Shown in pieces: positions 52,738 through 61,749 of a DNA stretch of 64,000 nucleotides. Positions within the stretch are counted from its first letter, which is position 1. Each line of letters begins with the position of its first letter. A program made the translations under genes and the position numbers. This stretch comes from Lachnospiraceae bacterium UBA4338 (GTDB taxonomy: Bacteria; Bacillota; Clostridia; Lachnospirales; Lachnospiraceae), in the NCBI GenBank assembly GCA_002393735.1, contig DGTK01000008.1, positions 1 to 64,000 of the forward strand, read 5' to 3'. The notes under the pieces were generated by a model, which had not been told where the DNA came from, searched no databases, and was given only the letters and a program-made list of their open reading frames with translations.

Positions 52738-53184
52738 TTATTCTGCCACTACCTTAACTTTAAGTAAGGCAGTTACTTCAGGGTGTAACTTAACAGGTAC
52801 ATCAGCCTCGCTGACCGCTTTGATTGCTTCTTTAAGCTGAATCTTCTTCTTATCAACTTTAATGCCACACTGTTTATCCAGAGCATCACTGATTTCCTTA
52901 GCTGTAACTGCGCCAAAAGCCCTGCCGTTTTCACCAACCTTAATCGGAACATTTACGCTGACCTTCTCAATCTTTGCACCAAGTTCTTTGGCTGTCTCAA
53001 GATTTTCTTTGGCGATTTTGGCCTCGTTGGCTTTATGAAGTTTAAGGTCGTTCTTATTGGCCTCATTAGCCGGAACTCCCAGTTTCTTTGGAATTATATA
53101 ATTTCTTGCATATCCGTCATTGATTTCAAGCATGTCACCTTTTTTGCCTAAAGATTTAACATCCTGTAATAAAATAACCTGCAT
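52738..53184 (-). CDS. rplI: Ribosomal protein bL9
   Basis: A 148-residue 50S protein. The N-terminal signature QVILLQDVKSLGKKGDMLEI and NDGYARNYIIPKKLG is intact, followed by the long connecting helix and the C-terminal domain (GRAFGAVTAKEISDAL). It is three bases after gdpP. Confidence 0.97.
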   Translation of the reverse strand: MQVILLQDVKSLGKKGDMLEINDGYARNYIIPKKLGVPANEANKNDLKLHKANEAKIAKENLETAKELGAKIEKVSVNVPIKVGENGRAFGAVTAKEISDALDKQCGIKVDKKKIQLKEAIKAVSEADVPVKLHPEVTALLKVKVVAE

Positions 53185-53187
53185 AAC

Positions 53188-55224
53188 TTACACCTCACCA
53201 CTCTCGATTTCTTTATCAAGCACTTCTTTTAATTTTTCTGCTGCTTCTTCACAGGTAATACCTGTAAACTGAGCACCGGCAACGTTCATGTGTCCGCCGC
53301 CTCCAAGTTTTTCTGTAATAACCTGAACATTAAGTTCATCAATTGATCTGGCGCTTAAGTATATCCTGCTCTGGTATTCAACAAATACGAAACTTGCCTT
53401 AACGCCAATGATATTAAGTAATTCATTTGCTGCCTGAGCCGCAACAATTGTAGGACTCTGACATGTGGTTCCATCACATATTGAGATGGCATAATCGTTC
53501 TTATAAATATATGCATCCCTGATGGTTCTGGCCTTGGCCATATATTCTGAAGCATCTTCCCTGAAGAGCTTACGAACTCTGGTAACATCTGCACCGGTTC
53601 TTCTAAGATAAGCTGCTGCTTCAAAAGTTCTTACACCGGTCTTGGTTGTGAAATTATTGGTATCAATTACGATACCTGAATACATACAGTCAGCTTCGAT
53701 GCCGCTGATTTTGATTCCATTTGCTATATACTGCAGGATCTCGGATACCATTTCGCAGGCTGATGATGCATATGGCTCAATATATGAAAGAGTCGCATTA
53801 TCAATTACTTCCGTTCCCTGTCTGTGGTGATCCAAAACTACAATTGCTTTACATTTCTTCAGAAGATCCGGACATTCAGTAATGGATGGCTTATTAATAT
53901 CCACAACAACCAGAACCGCATTGGAGCCAACTGCTTCCAATGCCTGCTGACTTGTCATGATTGTGCCTTCAATATAATCAGGCTGCGACTTATATAAATC
54001 AACAACCGGCGCCAGGGAAGGGGTGATATCATTAAGTACGATATGTATCTCTTTTTGCATATGTCTTGCGATACATGCAATACCTACGGCTGAACCAAAA
54101 CTGTCCACATCCCCAAGTCTGTGTCCCATTACAAATATCTGATCTTTATTGGTAAGAATCTCTTCAAGAGCCTGGGCTTTAACTCTCGCCTTAACTCTTG
54201 TACTCTTCTCCATCTGTTCTCTCTTACCACCGAAATACTGAACCTGATTTGGAACCTTAACAACCGCCTGGTCACCACCACGGCCGAGAGCAAGGTCGAT
54301 AGCTGCTCTTGCGAATTCCGCATTCTGAGCATAACTAAGTCCGTCAAGTCCAATACCAATACTAAGAGTAATTGGTCTTTCGTTACCGATATTAACAGTT
54401 TTAACTTCCTCTAAAATCTCAAACTTCTTCTCTTTTAAGAGATTAACTGACTGTTTACGAAGAATAATAATATACTTATCCTTCTCCAGTTTTCTTACAA
54501 TACCATCAAGGTTTGCAATACACTTATTGATACGTCTGTCTATCAAAGCAAGAAGCAGGCTCTGCTTAACATCCGGAATACCCTCCAAAACTTCGTCGCA
54601 GTTATCCAGATATAAAAGTCCTACTGCAAGAGACTGGTTATCATTCTCTCTTAAGGCAACTTTAAGAGCTGTCTCATTAAAGAGATATACTCCGATAATT
54701 ACATTGTAATCATCTGTCTCTTCCAAAAATTCATTATCCACATAATCGTCAACCACAATACGCTGTGTTACGACTCTGAAATCCTGAGTCTCGTACTCGA
54801 TCTCTGTATTGCTTCTTTCCTTATCAAGTACATCCTCATTAATCTCAGGGAAAATCGTCGCTATATTCTTATGATATGAAGCCTGTTTCTCTGTAATCTT
54901 CTGGAATTCCTCATTCATCCAAAGTATACGGCCCGTAGTGTCTAATAAAGCATGGGGAAGTTCCAGTTTATTAAGAATCTGCTTCTGTACCTGCCCGTAC
55001 TGGGTGGCAAAATCAACCATTTCCTTAATGATAAACTTCTTGGAATATGCAAAGAATGACAAAATTGCCACGAAATAAATCACCAAAAAGATGGAAACCA
55101 TTATTCCGGCCTTATAATCAAGCACATATAACCAGAAATCTATCACACCAAGCAAAATCCCCAGCAAAACAGATATCACTATATAAGAATGCATTCTTGT
55201 TTTTATCTTATTGCTTCTTGCCAT
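53188..55224 (-). CDS. gdpP: Cyclic-di-AMP phosphodiesterase GdpP
   Basis: GdpP breaks down c-di-AMP and so affects potassium and osmotic balance and wall stress. The 678-residue protein has two membrane helices (about 12-60), a PAS-like domain (LDTTGRILWMNEEFQKITEK), a degenerate GGDEF domain (ALGRGGDQAVVKV), the DHH domain with MGHRLGDVDSFGSAVG near 365 and VVLDHHRQG near 463, and DHHA1 with GGGGHMNVAGAQ near 640. All catalytic motifs look intact. It has its own promoter after the rpsR terminator and is followed by rplI. Confidence 0.96.
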   Translation of the reverse strand: MARSNKIKTRMHSYIVISVLLGILLGVIDFWLYVLDYKAGIMVSIFLVIYFVAILSFFAYSKKFIIKEMVDFATQYGQVQKQILNKLELPHALLDTTGRILWMNEEFQKITEKQASYHKNIATIFPEINEDVLDKERSNTEIEYETQDFRVVTQRIVVDDYVDNEFLEETDDYNVIIGVYLFNETALKVALRENDNQSLAVGLLYLDNCDEVLEGIPDVKQSLLLALIDRRINKCIANLDGIVRKLEKDKYIIILRKQSVNLLKEKKFEILEEVKTVNIGNERPITLSIGIGLDGLSYAQNAEFARAAIDLALGRGGDQAVVKVPNQVQYFGGKREQMEKSTRVKARVKAQALEEILTNKDQIFVMGHRLGDVDSFGSAVGIACIARHMQKEIHIVLNDITPSLAPVVDLYKSQPDYIEGTIMTSQQALEAVGSNAVLVVVDINKPSITECPDLLKKCKAIVVLDHHRQGTEVIDNATLSYIEPYASSACEMVSEILQYIANGIKISGIEADCMYSGIVIDTNNFTTKTGVRTFEAAAYLRRTGADVTRVRKLFREDASEYMAKARTIRDAYIYKNDYAISICDGTTCQSPTIVAAQAANELLNIIGVKASFVFVEYQSRIYLSARSIDELNVQVITEKLGGGGHMNVAGAQFTGITCEEAAEKLKEVLDKEIESGEV

Positions 55225-55260
55225 TAATTTCTCCTTAAGAAAAACAACAAAATCAAATTT

Positions 55261-55289
55261 ATTATAGCATTTTTCTTATAATTGTTCCA
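55261..55289 (-). promoter_or_regulatory. Promoter of gdpP-rplI-dnaB
   Basis: On the minus strand an extended -10 TGCTATAAT (TATAAT at 55261-55266) with TGGAAC (55284-55289) 17 bases upstream. Confidence 0.6.
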
Positions 55290-55321
55290 CCTCTTTTGGT
55301 GAAATCCCGCAAAAGAAAAAA

Positions 55322-55348
55322 GGCCATTACCCACAATCAGTAATGGCC
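55322..55348 (-). terminator. Terminator of rpsF-ssb-rpsR
   Basis: A perfect 9-bp stem GGCCATTAC/GTAATGGCC with a 9-base loop, followed by TTTTTTCTTTT on the minus strand. Confidence 0.9.
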
Positions 55349-55364
55349 CTAAAAATATTTTTAA

Positions 55365-55628
55365 TTAATCACAAACATAAGGCATAAGAGCGATATGACG
55401 AGCTCTCTTGATAGCTACTGTGATTGCTCTCTGATGCTTAGCACAGTTACCGGTTACTCTTCTAGGAAGAATCTTACCGTTCTCTGATACGTATCTTTTA
55501 AGCTTAGCTACATCCTTATAATCAATTACATTATCTTTACCGCAGAATACACATACTTTTTTTCTTCTATGTGCATTGCCTCTTCTTCTCTGAGAAGCAT
55601 CTGCTTTATCTGCTTTAACGAATGCCAT
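55365..55628 (-). CDS. rpsR: Ribosomal protein bS18
   Basis: An 87-residue 30S protein that binds S6. Signature segments: VCVFCGKDNVIDYKDVAKLK, ILPRRVTGNCAKHQRAI and IKRARHIALMPY. The CxxC and later Cys fit the zinc-binding version of S18. Third gene of the operon. Confidence 0.97.
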   Translation of the reverse strand: MAFVKADKADASQRRRGNAHRRKKVCVFCGKDNVIDYKDVAKLKRYVSENGKILPRRVTGNCAKHQRAITVAIKRARHIALMPYVCD

Positions 55629-55649
55629 AATTGCCTCCTATATTAATCC

Positions 55650-56081
55650 TTAGATGAAAGGCACATCATCAACTGCTCCGTCAGTAACATTCATGAATCC
55701 TGCATCGTCAACCGGTGCGCCGCCGCCCTGTGAAGGTGCTGCTGCTCCGGAAGCGCCCTGAGCATTCTTGCTCTCTGCGAATTCCTGATCTTCTGCTACT
55801 ACGTCAGTTGTATAGATGGTCTGACCATCTTTCTGATAGCTACCGGTCTGAATACGTCCGGTAACAACTACTTTAGTTCCTTTGTGAAAATACTTTTCAG
55901 CAAATTCAGCGCTCTTGCCAAAAGCAACAATGCCGATAAAATCAGCAGTCTGAGCATTAGGATCATCCTTCTTTGTGAATCTCCTGTCTACTGCTAAAGT
56001 ATATCTTACTACACTACCGTTTGCTGAACTATTTACAACTGGGTCCTTAGTAAGACGACCCATTAAAATTACTTTGTTCAT
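55650..56081 (-). CDS. ssb: Single-stranded DNA-binding protein
   Basis: SSB coats single-stranded DNA and recruits repair and replication proteins. The 143-residue protein has the OB fold (NKVILMGRLTKDPVV, FIGIVAFGKSAEFAEKYFHK, VTGRIQTGSYQKDGQ), a short Gly/Ala/Ser-rich linker and the acidic tip DDVPFI. It lies between rpsF and rpsR as in most Firmicutes. Confidence 0.97.
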   Translation of the reverse strand: MNKVILMGRLTKDPVVNSSANGSVVRYTLAVDRRFTKKDDPNAQTADFIGIVAFGKSAEFAEKYFHKGTKVVVTGRIQTGSYQKDGQTIYTTDVVAEDQEFAESKNAQGASGAAAPSQGGGAPVDDAGFMNVTDGAVDDVPFI

Positions 56082-56095
56082 AATTGCCTCATTTC

Positions 56096-56386
56096 TTATT
56101 CTTCGTCTGCTTTAACAACTAAGAATCTGATGACATTTTCAACAATACGAACACGATGCTCAATCTCAGCTGGAGCTGTTGTTGGAGCTTCGAACTGGAT
56201 GAAGTAATAGTAAGCTTCGTTCATCTTCTGAATCTCGTAAGCTAATTTCTTCTTTCCGGCATCATTTACGTCAGTAATTGTACCCTGGAATCTTTCGATA
56301 AGTTTTTTACACTTCTCTAAAGATGCAGCCCTCGCTTCGTCATCAGCCTTAGCGCTAATAACAACGGCTAATTCATACTTGTTCAT
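56096..56386 (-). CDS. rpsF: Ribosomal protein bS6
   Basis: A 96-residue 30S protein: NKYELAVVISAKADDEARAA, the DVNDAGKKKLAYEIQKMNEA segment and RVRIVENVIRFLVVK are characteristic. The start at 56386 follows AAAGGAGG by 8 bases; an in-frame start 12 codons upstream was rejected. First gene of rpsF-ssb-rpsR; a clear promoter was not found in the 81 bases after the DUF951 gene. Confidence 0.97.
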   Translation of the reverse strand: MNKYELAVVISAKADDEARAASLEKCKKLIERFQGTITDVNDAGKKKLAYEIQKMNEAYYYFIQFEAPTTAPAEIEHRVRIVENVIRFLVVKADEE

Positions 56387-56467
56387 CTGTTTACCTCCTT
56401 TTGGTCTCTGGCCCGTACACATAATACGAGCAAGGAAATTACACTACGGACTTTTACTATATCACAT

Positions 56468-56644
56468 TCATGATTTTCTTGCAAGGCTTTTTTCAAGGGT
56501 TGCTCTCGTAATCATAATCTGATGATTACAGGTGGTGCACTCAAGCTTATAATCAGCTCCCGTCCTTAAAACCTTCCACTCTTTACCCCCGCAAGGGTGT
56601 TTTTTCTTGAATGTTACTATGTCGTCTACTTTTATATCTAACAA
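56468..56644 (-). CDS. DUF951 family small protein
   Basis: A 58-residue protein of the DUF951 family, which is often encoded just upstream of rpsF. It has the family pattern VDDIVTFKKKHPCGGKEWKV, RTGADYKLECTTCNHQIMI, with Cys residues that could form a small zinc site. The best start is a TTG at 56644, 7 bases after GAGGAG; a TTG five codons earlier overlaps the sirtuin gene and lacks such a site. Either way the start overlaps or abuts the sirtuin stop, so translation is coupled. Confidence 0.85.
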   Translation of the reverse strand: MLDIKVDDIVTFKKKHPCGGKEWKVLRTGADYKLECTTCNHQIMITRATLEKSLARKS

Positions 56645-56648
56645 AACT

Positions 56649-57374
56649 CTACTCCTCAACCACCTGGCTCATTATCTCGCCAATCTTACCCCTTACAATC
56701 AAATCCGCCCTGTCGTCCTGAGGAGTTGGCTGCATATTAATGAGAACAAGTTTGTGTCCTCTGTAATAATCAATCAGTCCTGCTGCCGGATATACAACCA
56801 GGGAGGTTCCTCCTATAATAAGTACATCTGCATTTGAGATATACTGAATTGACTTGGTTATTGTCATATTATCGAGGCCTTCTTCGTAAAGTACAACATC
56901 CGGCTTAATGATGCCGCCGCACTCGCACTTAGGCACGCCGCTCTGGGCCTTGATATCTTCCACATCATGAAACTTGCCGCATTTCATACAGTAATTTCTA
57001 AGCACGCTTCCGTGAAGTTCCATTACCTCTTTAGAGCCCGCCATCTGATGAAGGCCATCGATATTCTGAGTAATTACAGCCTTCAGTTTGCCGCGCTGTT
57101 CCAGAAGAGCCAGTCTCTCATGAGCCTTGTTAGGCTTAACACCCTCCAGCAAAAGCTTGTCCCTGTAGAACTTATAGAAATCCTCAGTCTTTCTCATAAA
57201 GAATGTATGGCTTAAAATTGTCTCCGGCGGATAATCATATTTTTGGTGATATAAGCCGTCCACCGACCTGAAATCGGGAATACCGCTTTCCGTGGACACT
57301 CCTGCTCCTCCGAAGAATACTATGTTATCGCTGCCATCAATCCACTCTTTTAAAGTCTGAATATTCTCATCCAT
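56649..57374 (-). CDS. Sir2-family NAD-dependent protein deacylase
   Basis: A 241-residue sirtuin: FFGGAGVSTESGIPDFRS binds NAD, TQNIDGLHQMAGS carries the catalytic-pocket residues, and ELHGSVLRNYCMKC has the active-site histidine. Four zinc cysteines are present (CMKC and CECGG, the second set as C-x-C). GTSLVVYPAAGL is the second NAD loop. It removes acyl groups from lysines at the cost of NAD. Ends against the DUF951 gene. Confidence 0.95.
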   Translation of the reverse strand: MDENIQTLKEWIDGSDNIVFFGGAGVSTESGIPDFRSVDGLYHQKYDYPPETILSHTFFMRKTEDFYKFYRDKLLLEGVKPNKAHERLALLEQRGKLKAVITQNIDGLHQMAGSKEVMELHGSVLRNYCMKCGKFHDVEDIKAQSGVPKCECGGIIKPDVVLYEEGLDNMTITKSIQYISNADVLIIGGTSLVVYPAAGLIDYYRGHKLVLINMQPTPQDDRADLIVRGKIGEIMSQVVEE

Positions 57375-57420
57375 TTATATCACCCCCTTATTGTCATTGT
57401 ACGCCAAGACAAGGTTCATT

Positions 57421-58311
57421 TCAATCAATTGCCTTCCTTAACGCATTAATTACCCTCTTCTTATCCCCGCTCCACAGTGGTGCTATCAAATCCTTCTTAG
57501 GTCCGTCACCTGTCAGCCTGTGAATAACCATATCTTCCGGGATATGTGAAACACATTCCTTCACCAGTTCCACATATTCTTCAAACTCAAGACATTTAAA
57601 AGCGCCCTTCTCATACTCGGCCGCAAGGTCCGTTCCCTTAAGCACATGAAGAAGCTGAAGCTTAATTCCGTTAGACTTTGACGCTGCCACATAATCAACA
57701 CTCTTTAGCATCATCTCTTTGCTCTCCCCGGGAAGCCCTAAGATCAGATGGGTTATAATCTGCTCTATCCCTATTAAAGCCAGATCGGATACCGCCTTGT
57801 CATAAACCGGCAGTTCATATCCCCTTCTTATATACTTAGCCGTTGATTCATGAATACTCTGAAGCCCAAGCTCAACCCACACAGGCTTAATCTCATTTAT
57901 CTCTTTTATAAGCCCAAGCACATCATCCCCCAGACAGTCCGGTCTTGTTGCAATATCAATTATTGCGATGTCCGGATGATTAACCGCCTCCATGTATTTC
58001 TCCCTAAGCACCGAAACAGGAGCATAAGTATTAGTAAAGGCCTGAAAATATGCAATAAATTCAGGCCCTTCATTTCTTTCTTTGGGCATCTTATTAAGGA
58101 TGAGTTTCTTTCCTTCCTCAATCTGCTTATGTACACTCATTAACCTGTCGGCGGCAAAATCCCCGCTCCCTCTTCCGGAGCAGAAGATACATCCTCCCAT
58201 CCCAAGGGAGCCGTCACGGTTAGGGCAGGTAAAACCTGCGTCGACGGCAATTTTGTACAATTTATGCCCATATTTGTTTTTTAAATATTCGTTTACTGAT
58301 GTATATTTCAT
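57421..58311 (-). CDS. Radical SAM protein, TIGR01212/YtqA-like
   Basis: A 296-residue radical SAM protein. The cluster motif is in GFTCPNRDGSLGMGGCIFCS, where the spacing C-x11-C-x2-C is the longer form of this subfamily. Further motifs: YFQAFTNTYAP, IATRPDCLGDD, VELGLQSIHESTAKYIRRG and THLILGLPGE. The family has been linked to tRNA modification in recent work, but the product of this one is not certain. Its start overlaps the GGDEF gene stop by four bases. Confidence 0.88.
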   Translation of the reverse strand: MKYTSVNEYLKNKYGHKLYKIAVDAGFTCPNRDGSLGMGGCIFCSGRGSGDFAADRLMSVHKQIEEGKKLILNKMPKERNEGPEFIAYFQAFTNTYAPVSVLREKYMEAVNHPDIAIIDIATRPDCLGDDVLGLIKEINEIKPVWVELGLQSIHESTAKYIRRGYELPVYDKAVSDLALIGIEQIITHLILGLPGESKEMMLKSVDYVAASKSNGIKLQLLHVLKGTDLAAEYEKGAFKCLEFEEYVELVKECVSHIPEDMVIHRLTGDGPKKDLIAPLWSGDKKRVINALRKAID

Positions 58312-59744
58312 TCCATAAATGTTAAAGCACTGCCGTTTTGCTTCTTGCTTTCGTATACGCCGGTATCCGCTTTCTTATACCAGTTCTCGAACTCGGTGCT
58401 TTCGTCGGTTTTAACCATGACGGCTCCCACACTGATATAGACATCCAGGTCACCAATCTCAGGAATATCCACTTCCTTAATTCTGGCGAATACATCATTA
58501 ATCAACCTGGCCCCCGTCGTTTCATCGCCTACATTCATGGCATATACCGCATACTCGTCGCCGCCAAGACGGAATACCACGCTGTTTTCCTTGAACACAT
58601 CACTAAGAATACGGGCAATGGCGCAGATAACCTTGTCACCTGCGAGATGACCGTATCTGTCGTTGATGCCTTTAAATTTATCAATGTCCATGATACACAG
58701 CATACCGTTCTTCTTATTGGCAATGGCGTCAATAACCATCTTCTCACCGGTACCGCGGTTAAGCAGGCCTGACATAATATCTGTCTTGGCCTGAATCTGA
58801 AGATTCTCTCTTTCACGGGCTGACTCTACGATGTAGTCGGCGTTTTTGAAACCGGCAAGAATGCCGCTTTCCGGATTATTGGGATTAATTTTAACATAGG
58901 TGAACTGATAATAATGAATCTCACCCTTGTCAACACCGCGATAAATAGATACATATTCATCCTGAGTCTGAAGTTTCTCCTTAACGGCCTCAAGGCTCAT
59001 GGCATCATAAAGCCAGGGCTGGTCTTCCTCGTAGGCCCTGTCCTTAATATACTGATTGCAAAGCACAGGATAAGGATAAATTTTGGCACCCGGGCCTTCC
59101 ATACCCTTGGTTACATAGCCATCAAGTTTGATGATAATAACATCACCGGTGATGGGATCAATCCTGAATACGTTATAATAATCGCGGCTAAGTGTCTGAA
59201 CCATGTCAAGCTGATCTCTTAAATATCGCTTGTCGGCGATATGCTTCTTAATGGTAGAATCCACATCCTTATAGGCAAATACGAAACTATCCGCCTCACC
59301 CGGCGCACCCGATAATGCAAAAGCCATCTGGTGATAGGTAATCTCACCGCTGTCAGCCATTCTCATATAGTCCACGGTATAAAGGCTTCCGTCATTGATG
59401 TGACTTAAAACTGCCTCCGGACCAACCTCATCAAGCATGGTCTCATTGCGGTTAACCACATATCTGTCTATATATTCCTTGATATACTTGTCATATTTCT
59501 GGTATTTAAGACCAAGTTCCACCACGGCTCTTGAAGTATTCTCGCCCGTGGTACGGTAAAGTCTCATGGTCATATCGGAAATACGCACAATCCAGATTGT
59601 GTGATATTCCTTACTTAGGGCCGTAATGATACCCATACACATTTTAATCCTCCGGTTAAAATCCTCGATTATATTCTCATCACTATCAGGATATTCCTTA
59701 GGATCAATTAGCTCATTTTCCTTAATAATTAAATCTGACTGCAT
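58308..59744 (-). CDS. Diguanylate cyclase (GGDEF) with tandem sensor-like regions
   Basis: A 478-residue soluble protein. Two PAS-like regions, about 30-170 (SKEYHTIWIVRISDMTMRLY) and 190-310 (SRDYYNVFRIDPITGDVIII), precede a GGDEF domain from about 325 (SGLLNRGTGE, DIDKFKGINDRYGHLAGDKV, FRLGGDEYAVYA). The GGDEY active site and the metal-binding DIDKFK look intact, so it can make c-di-GMP. The position of the inhibitory RxxD site reads KENS, so product feedback at that site is missing. No membrane helix is seen. Confidence 0.93.
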   Translation of the reverse strand: MQSDLIIKENELIDPKEYPDSDENIIEDFNRRIKMCMGIITALSKEYHTIWIVRISDMTMRLYRTTGENTSRAVVELGLKYQKYDKYIKEYIDRYVVNRNETMLDEVGPEAVLSHINDGSLYTVDYMRMADSGEITYHQMAFALSGAPGEADSFVFAYKDVDSTIKKHIADKRYLRDQLDMVQTLSRDYYNVFRIDPITGDVIIIKLDGYVTKGMEGPGAKIYPYPVLCNQYIKDRAYEEDQPWLYDAMSLEAVKEKLQTQDEYVSIYRGVDKGEIHYYQFTYVKINPNNPESGILAGFKNADYIVESARERENLQIQAKTDIMSGLLNRGTGEKMVIDAIANKKNGMLCIMDIDKFKGINDRYGHLAGDKVICAIARILSDVFKENSVVFRLGGDEYAVYAMNVGDETTGARLINDVFARIKEVDIPEIGDLDVYISVGAVMVKTDESTEFENWYKKADTGVYESKKQNGSALTFME

Positions 59745-59763
59745 GACTTCTCCCTCTCCACAA

Positions 59764-59946
59764 TTACATCTGATGTCTTACAACCTTATATTCATCCCCG
59801 TCTTTATAATAAGGGCACCCCTTAAAATTACCGCCCACTAAACGACCGTAATCATCCTCATCCATATCCATGTCGCATACATATTCTTCCATATCCTCAT
59901 CATATGTATAATACTGACATGTATCACAGGAAGTAACATTACCCAT
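59764..59946 (-). CDS. DUF6472-like cysteine-rich small protein
   Basis: A 60-residue acidic protein with four Cys: CDTC at 7-10, one at 24 (EYVCDMDMDEDDYG) and one near 44 (FKGCPYYKDGDEYKVVRHQM). The pattern of CxxC, acidic middle and GCPYY...DEYKIVRKQM matches the small DUF6472 proteins of Lachnospiraceae, which have no known role. A metal site is likely. It sits between plsC and the GGDEF gene. Confidence 0.75.
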   Translation of the reverse strand: MGNVTSCDTCQYYTYDEDMEEYVCDMDMDEDDYGRLVGGNFKGCPYYKDGDEYKVVRHQM

Positions 59947-59954
59947 ATTATCAC

Positions 59955-60773
59955 CTACTTAATATCTTCATTCAAAAACTCAAGCATAATCTTTCTTGCT
60001 TCATCCGAAAGCTCATTTGTCTTCATTGAAGCCACCTTGTCTGCAGGAATTACTTCTCCCACCTTCACATATACGTGAGTTCTCTTAAATGGAAAATTCT
60101 TAACTACATCCCTGGTGCCTCGAATCGTCATGATAACCAGAGGACACTTAGCCTTGGTGGCGATTTTGAGAGCGCCGTTTCTAAACTCCAAAAGTTTCTC
60201 ATCTGTTTTATTTCTTGTGCCTTCAGGATATATGCACACGCTGGCCTTGTCTGCCTTTATGTATTCGGCTGCCCTGTTAATGGTGCCCATAGCCTTACGC
60301 ACATCTTCCCTGTCAATGGCCAGAAAGCCCGAACCCTTGGCAAGTCTTCCCGCAATAGGTATGTGGAAGTTCGATTCCTTGGAAATATAAACCACGTTTT
60401 TATCCTTGAATACATCCACATTTACAATGGGGTCATAATTGGAAATGTGATTGGATATAAGCAGATATTTCTGATCCTTTGGAATCAGTTCCCTGCCCTC
60501 AACATGAATTTTGATTCTTGAAAGTCTGTTAAGAGTATGTCCTAAATCCCTTAAAACCCCATAGATAAAATCATTGGGCTCATAAAATTCCTTCTTGCTG
60601 TCAAAAAACAGCCCCATAATAATCAGCACAATAAAGTACAAAGCAAGAAGCACTGCATATATGCCTATTCCAAAAAGAGGAATCCAAAGGATAAGCCACG
60701 GCGTGATTCCCCAGATAATAAAAGGAATGCCGATGCCACATAATACAGACACAATTAGTATAATCTCAATCAT
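59955..60773 (-). CDS. 1-acylglycerol-3-phosphate acyltransferase (PlsC-like)
   Basis: A 272-residue membrane protein that acylates lysophosphatidic acid. Two N-terminal helices (about 2-65) are followed by the acyltransferase motifs SNHISNYDPI (H-x4-D), KGSGFLAIDRE and YPEGTRNK. Together with the DegV protein and lipid kinase elsewhere in the window it serves phospholipid synthesis. It is 13 bases after argC. Confidence 0.92.
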   Translation of the reverse strand: MIEIILIVSVLCGIGIPFIIWGITPWLILWIPLFGIGIYAVLLALYFIVLIIMGLFFDSKKEFYEPNDFIYGVLRDLGHTLNRLSRIKIHVEGRELIPKDQKYLLISNHISNYDPIVNVDVFKDKNVVYISKESNFHIPIAGRLAKGSGFLAIDREDVRKAMGTINRAAEYIKADKASVCIYPEGTRNKTDEKLLEFRNGALKIATKAKCPLVIMTIRGTRDVVKNFPFKRTHVYVKVGEVIPADKVASMKTNELSDEARKIMLEFLNEDIK

Positions 60774-60786
60774 TATCCTTAAGTCC

Positions 60787-61737
60787 TTATTTAATATTTA
60801 ATCCCGTAGCGGCCGGTAAGCCCATGCGGATATTCATACATTCAATGGCGGCGCCTGATGCACCTTTTCCAAGATTATCAATAACTGTGGAAATGAGTAT
60901 TCTGTCATCATTACCCGTTACATATATTAAAGCATCATCTCTTCCTGCCATCATATTGGCCGCAAGGAAAGAACTGTATTCTTCCTCCGAACCATAAGGC
61001 ATTACATGGATGAATTCCTGACCTTCAAAATACCCGGCGAAACTCTCTCTCACCTCAGCCGGAGTCATTTTCTTCTTCATAAGGTCAGCATAAACCGGGA
61101 ATGTAACAATCATGCCGCAATAATAATCATCCACTACTGGAACAAAAAGCGGAGCCCTGTCAAGACCGGATACTGCCTGCATTTCTTTAAGATGCTTATG
61201 ATTCTGGGATAAAGCATACATTCTTGGAGAATATAAATCCTCTCTCTTATCCTCAGCCTCATACATTGCAATTCCCTTTTTGCCAGCTCCCGAATAACCG
61301 GATAAAGCATTAACACAGACAGGATAATCCTTACCAATTAAATCCATGGCAATCATGGGATAAACATCAAGCAGAAATCCCGTCGCATAGCAGCCCGGGT
61401 TGGCAATTCTGTTACTTGTCTTTATATTTTCAAGGAAATTCTTTCCAAGCTCCGGAAGACCATAAGCCCAGCCCTCAGCAGTTCTGTGAGCTGTGGACGC
61501 ATCAATAATTACTGTATGGTCATTGTTCTTATCAATAAGAGTTACAGCCTCGATGGAAGCTGCATCCGGCAGACAGAGAAATGTTACATCAGATGCATTA
61601 ATGAATTTCCTTCTTTCTTCAGGATCCTTACGAAGTTCCGGATTAATCTTCAAAATCTCGATATCATCCCTTCCCGTAAATCTTTCATTAATACGAAGAC
61701 CTGTTGTGCCTTCACTGCCATCAATATATACTTTCAT
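60787..61737 (-). CDS. argC: N-acetyl-gamma-glutamyl-phosphate reductase, type 2
   Basis: ArgC reduces N-acetylglutamyl phosphate in arginine synthesis. The 316-residue protein has the N-terminal IDGSEGTTGLRINERF, catalytic Cys in SNRIANPGCYATGF near residue 116 and ALSGYSGAGKKGIAMYE, which is the shorter type 2 form. It is isolated from other arg genes in this window. Confidence 0.94.
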   Translation of the reverse strand: MKVYIDGSEGTTGLRINERFTGRDDIEILKINPELRKDPEERRKFINASDVTFLCLPDAASIEAVTLIDKNNDHTVIIDASTAHRTAEGWAYGLPELGKNFLENIKTSNRIANPGCYATGFLLDVYPMIAMDLIGKDYPVCVNALSGYSGAGKKGIAMYEAEDKREDLYSPRMYALSQNHKHLKEMQAVSGLDRAPLFVPVVDDYYCGMIVTFPVYADLMKKKMTPAEVRESFAGYFEGQEFIHVMPYGSEEEYSSFLAANMMAGRDDALIYVTGNDDRILISTVIDNLGKGASGAAIECMNIRMGLPAATGLNIK

Positions 61738-61749
61738 TTATTAACCTTT

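Noticed and set aside
56387..56467. S6:S18-binding ribosomal leader before rpsF
   Set aside because: The 81-base spacer does not show the bulged CCG-containing hairpin expected for that motif, as far as can be judged by eye.
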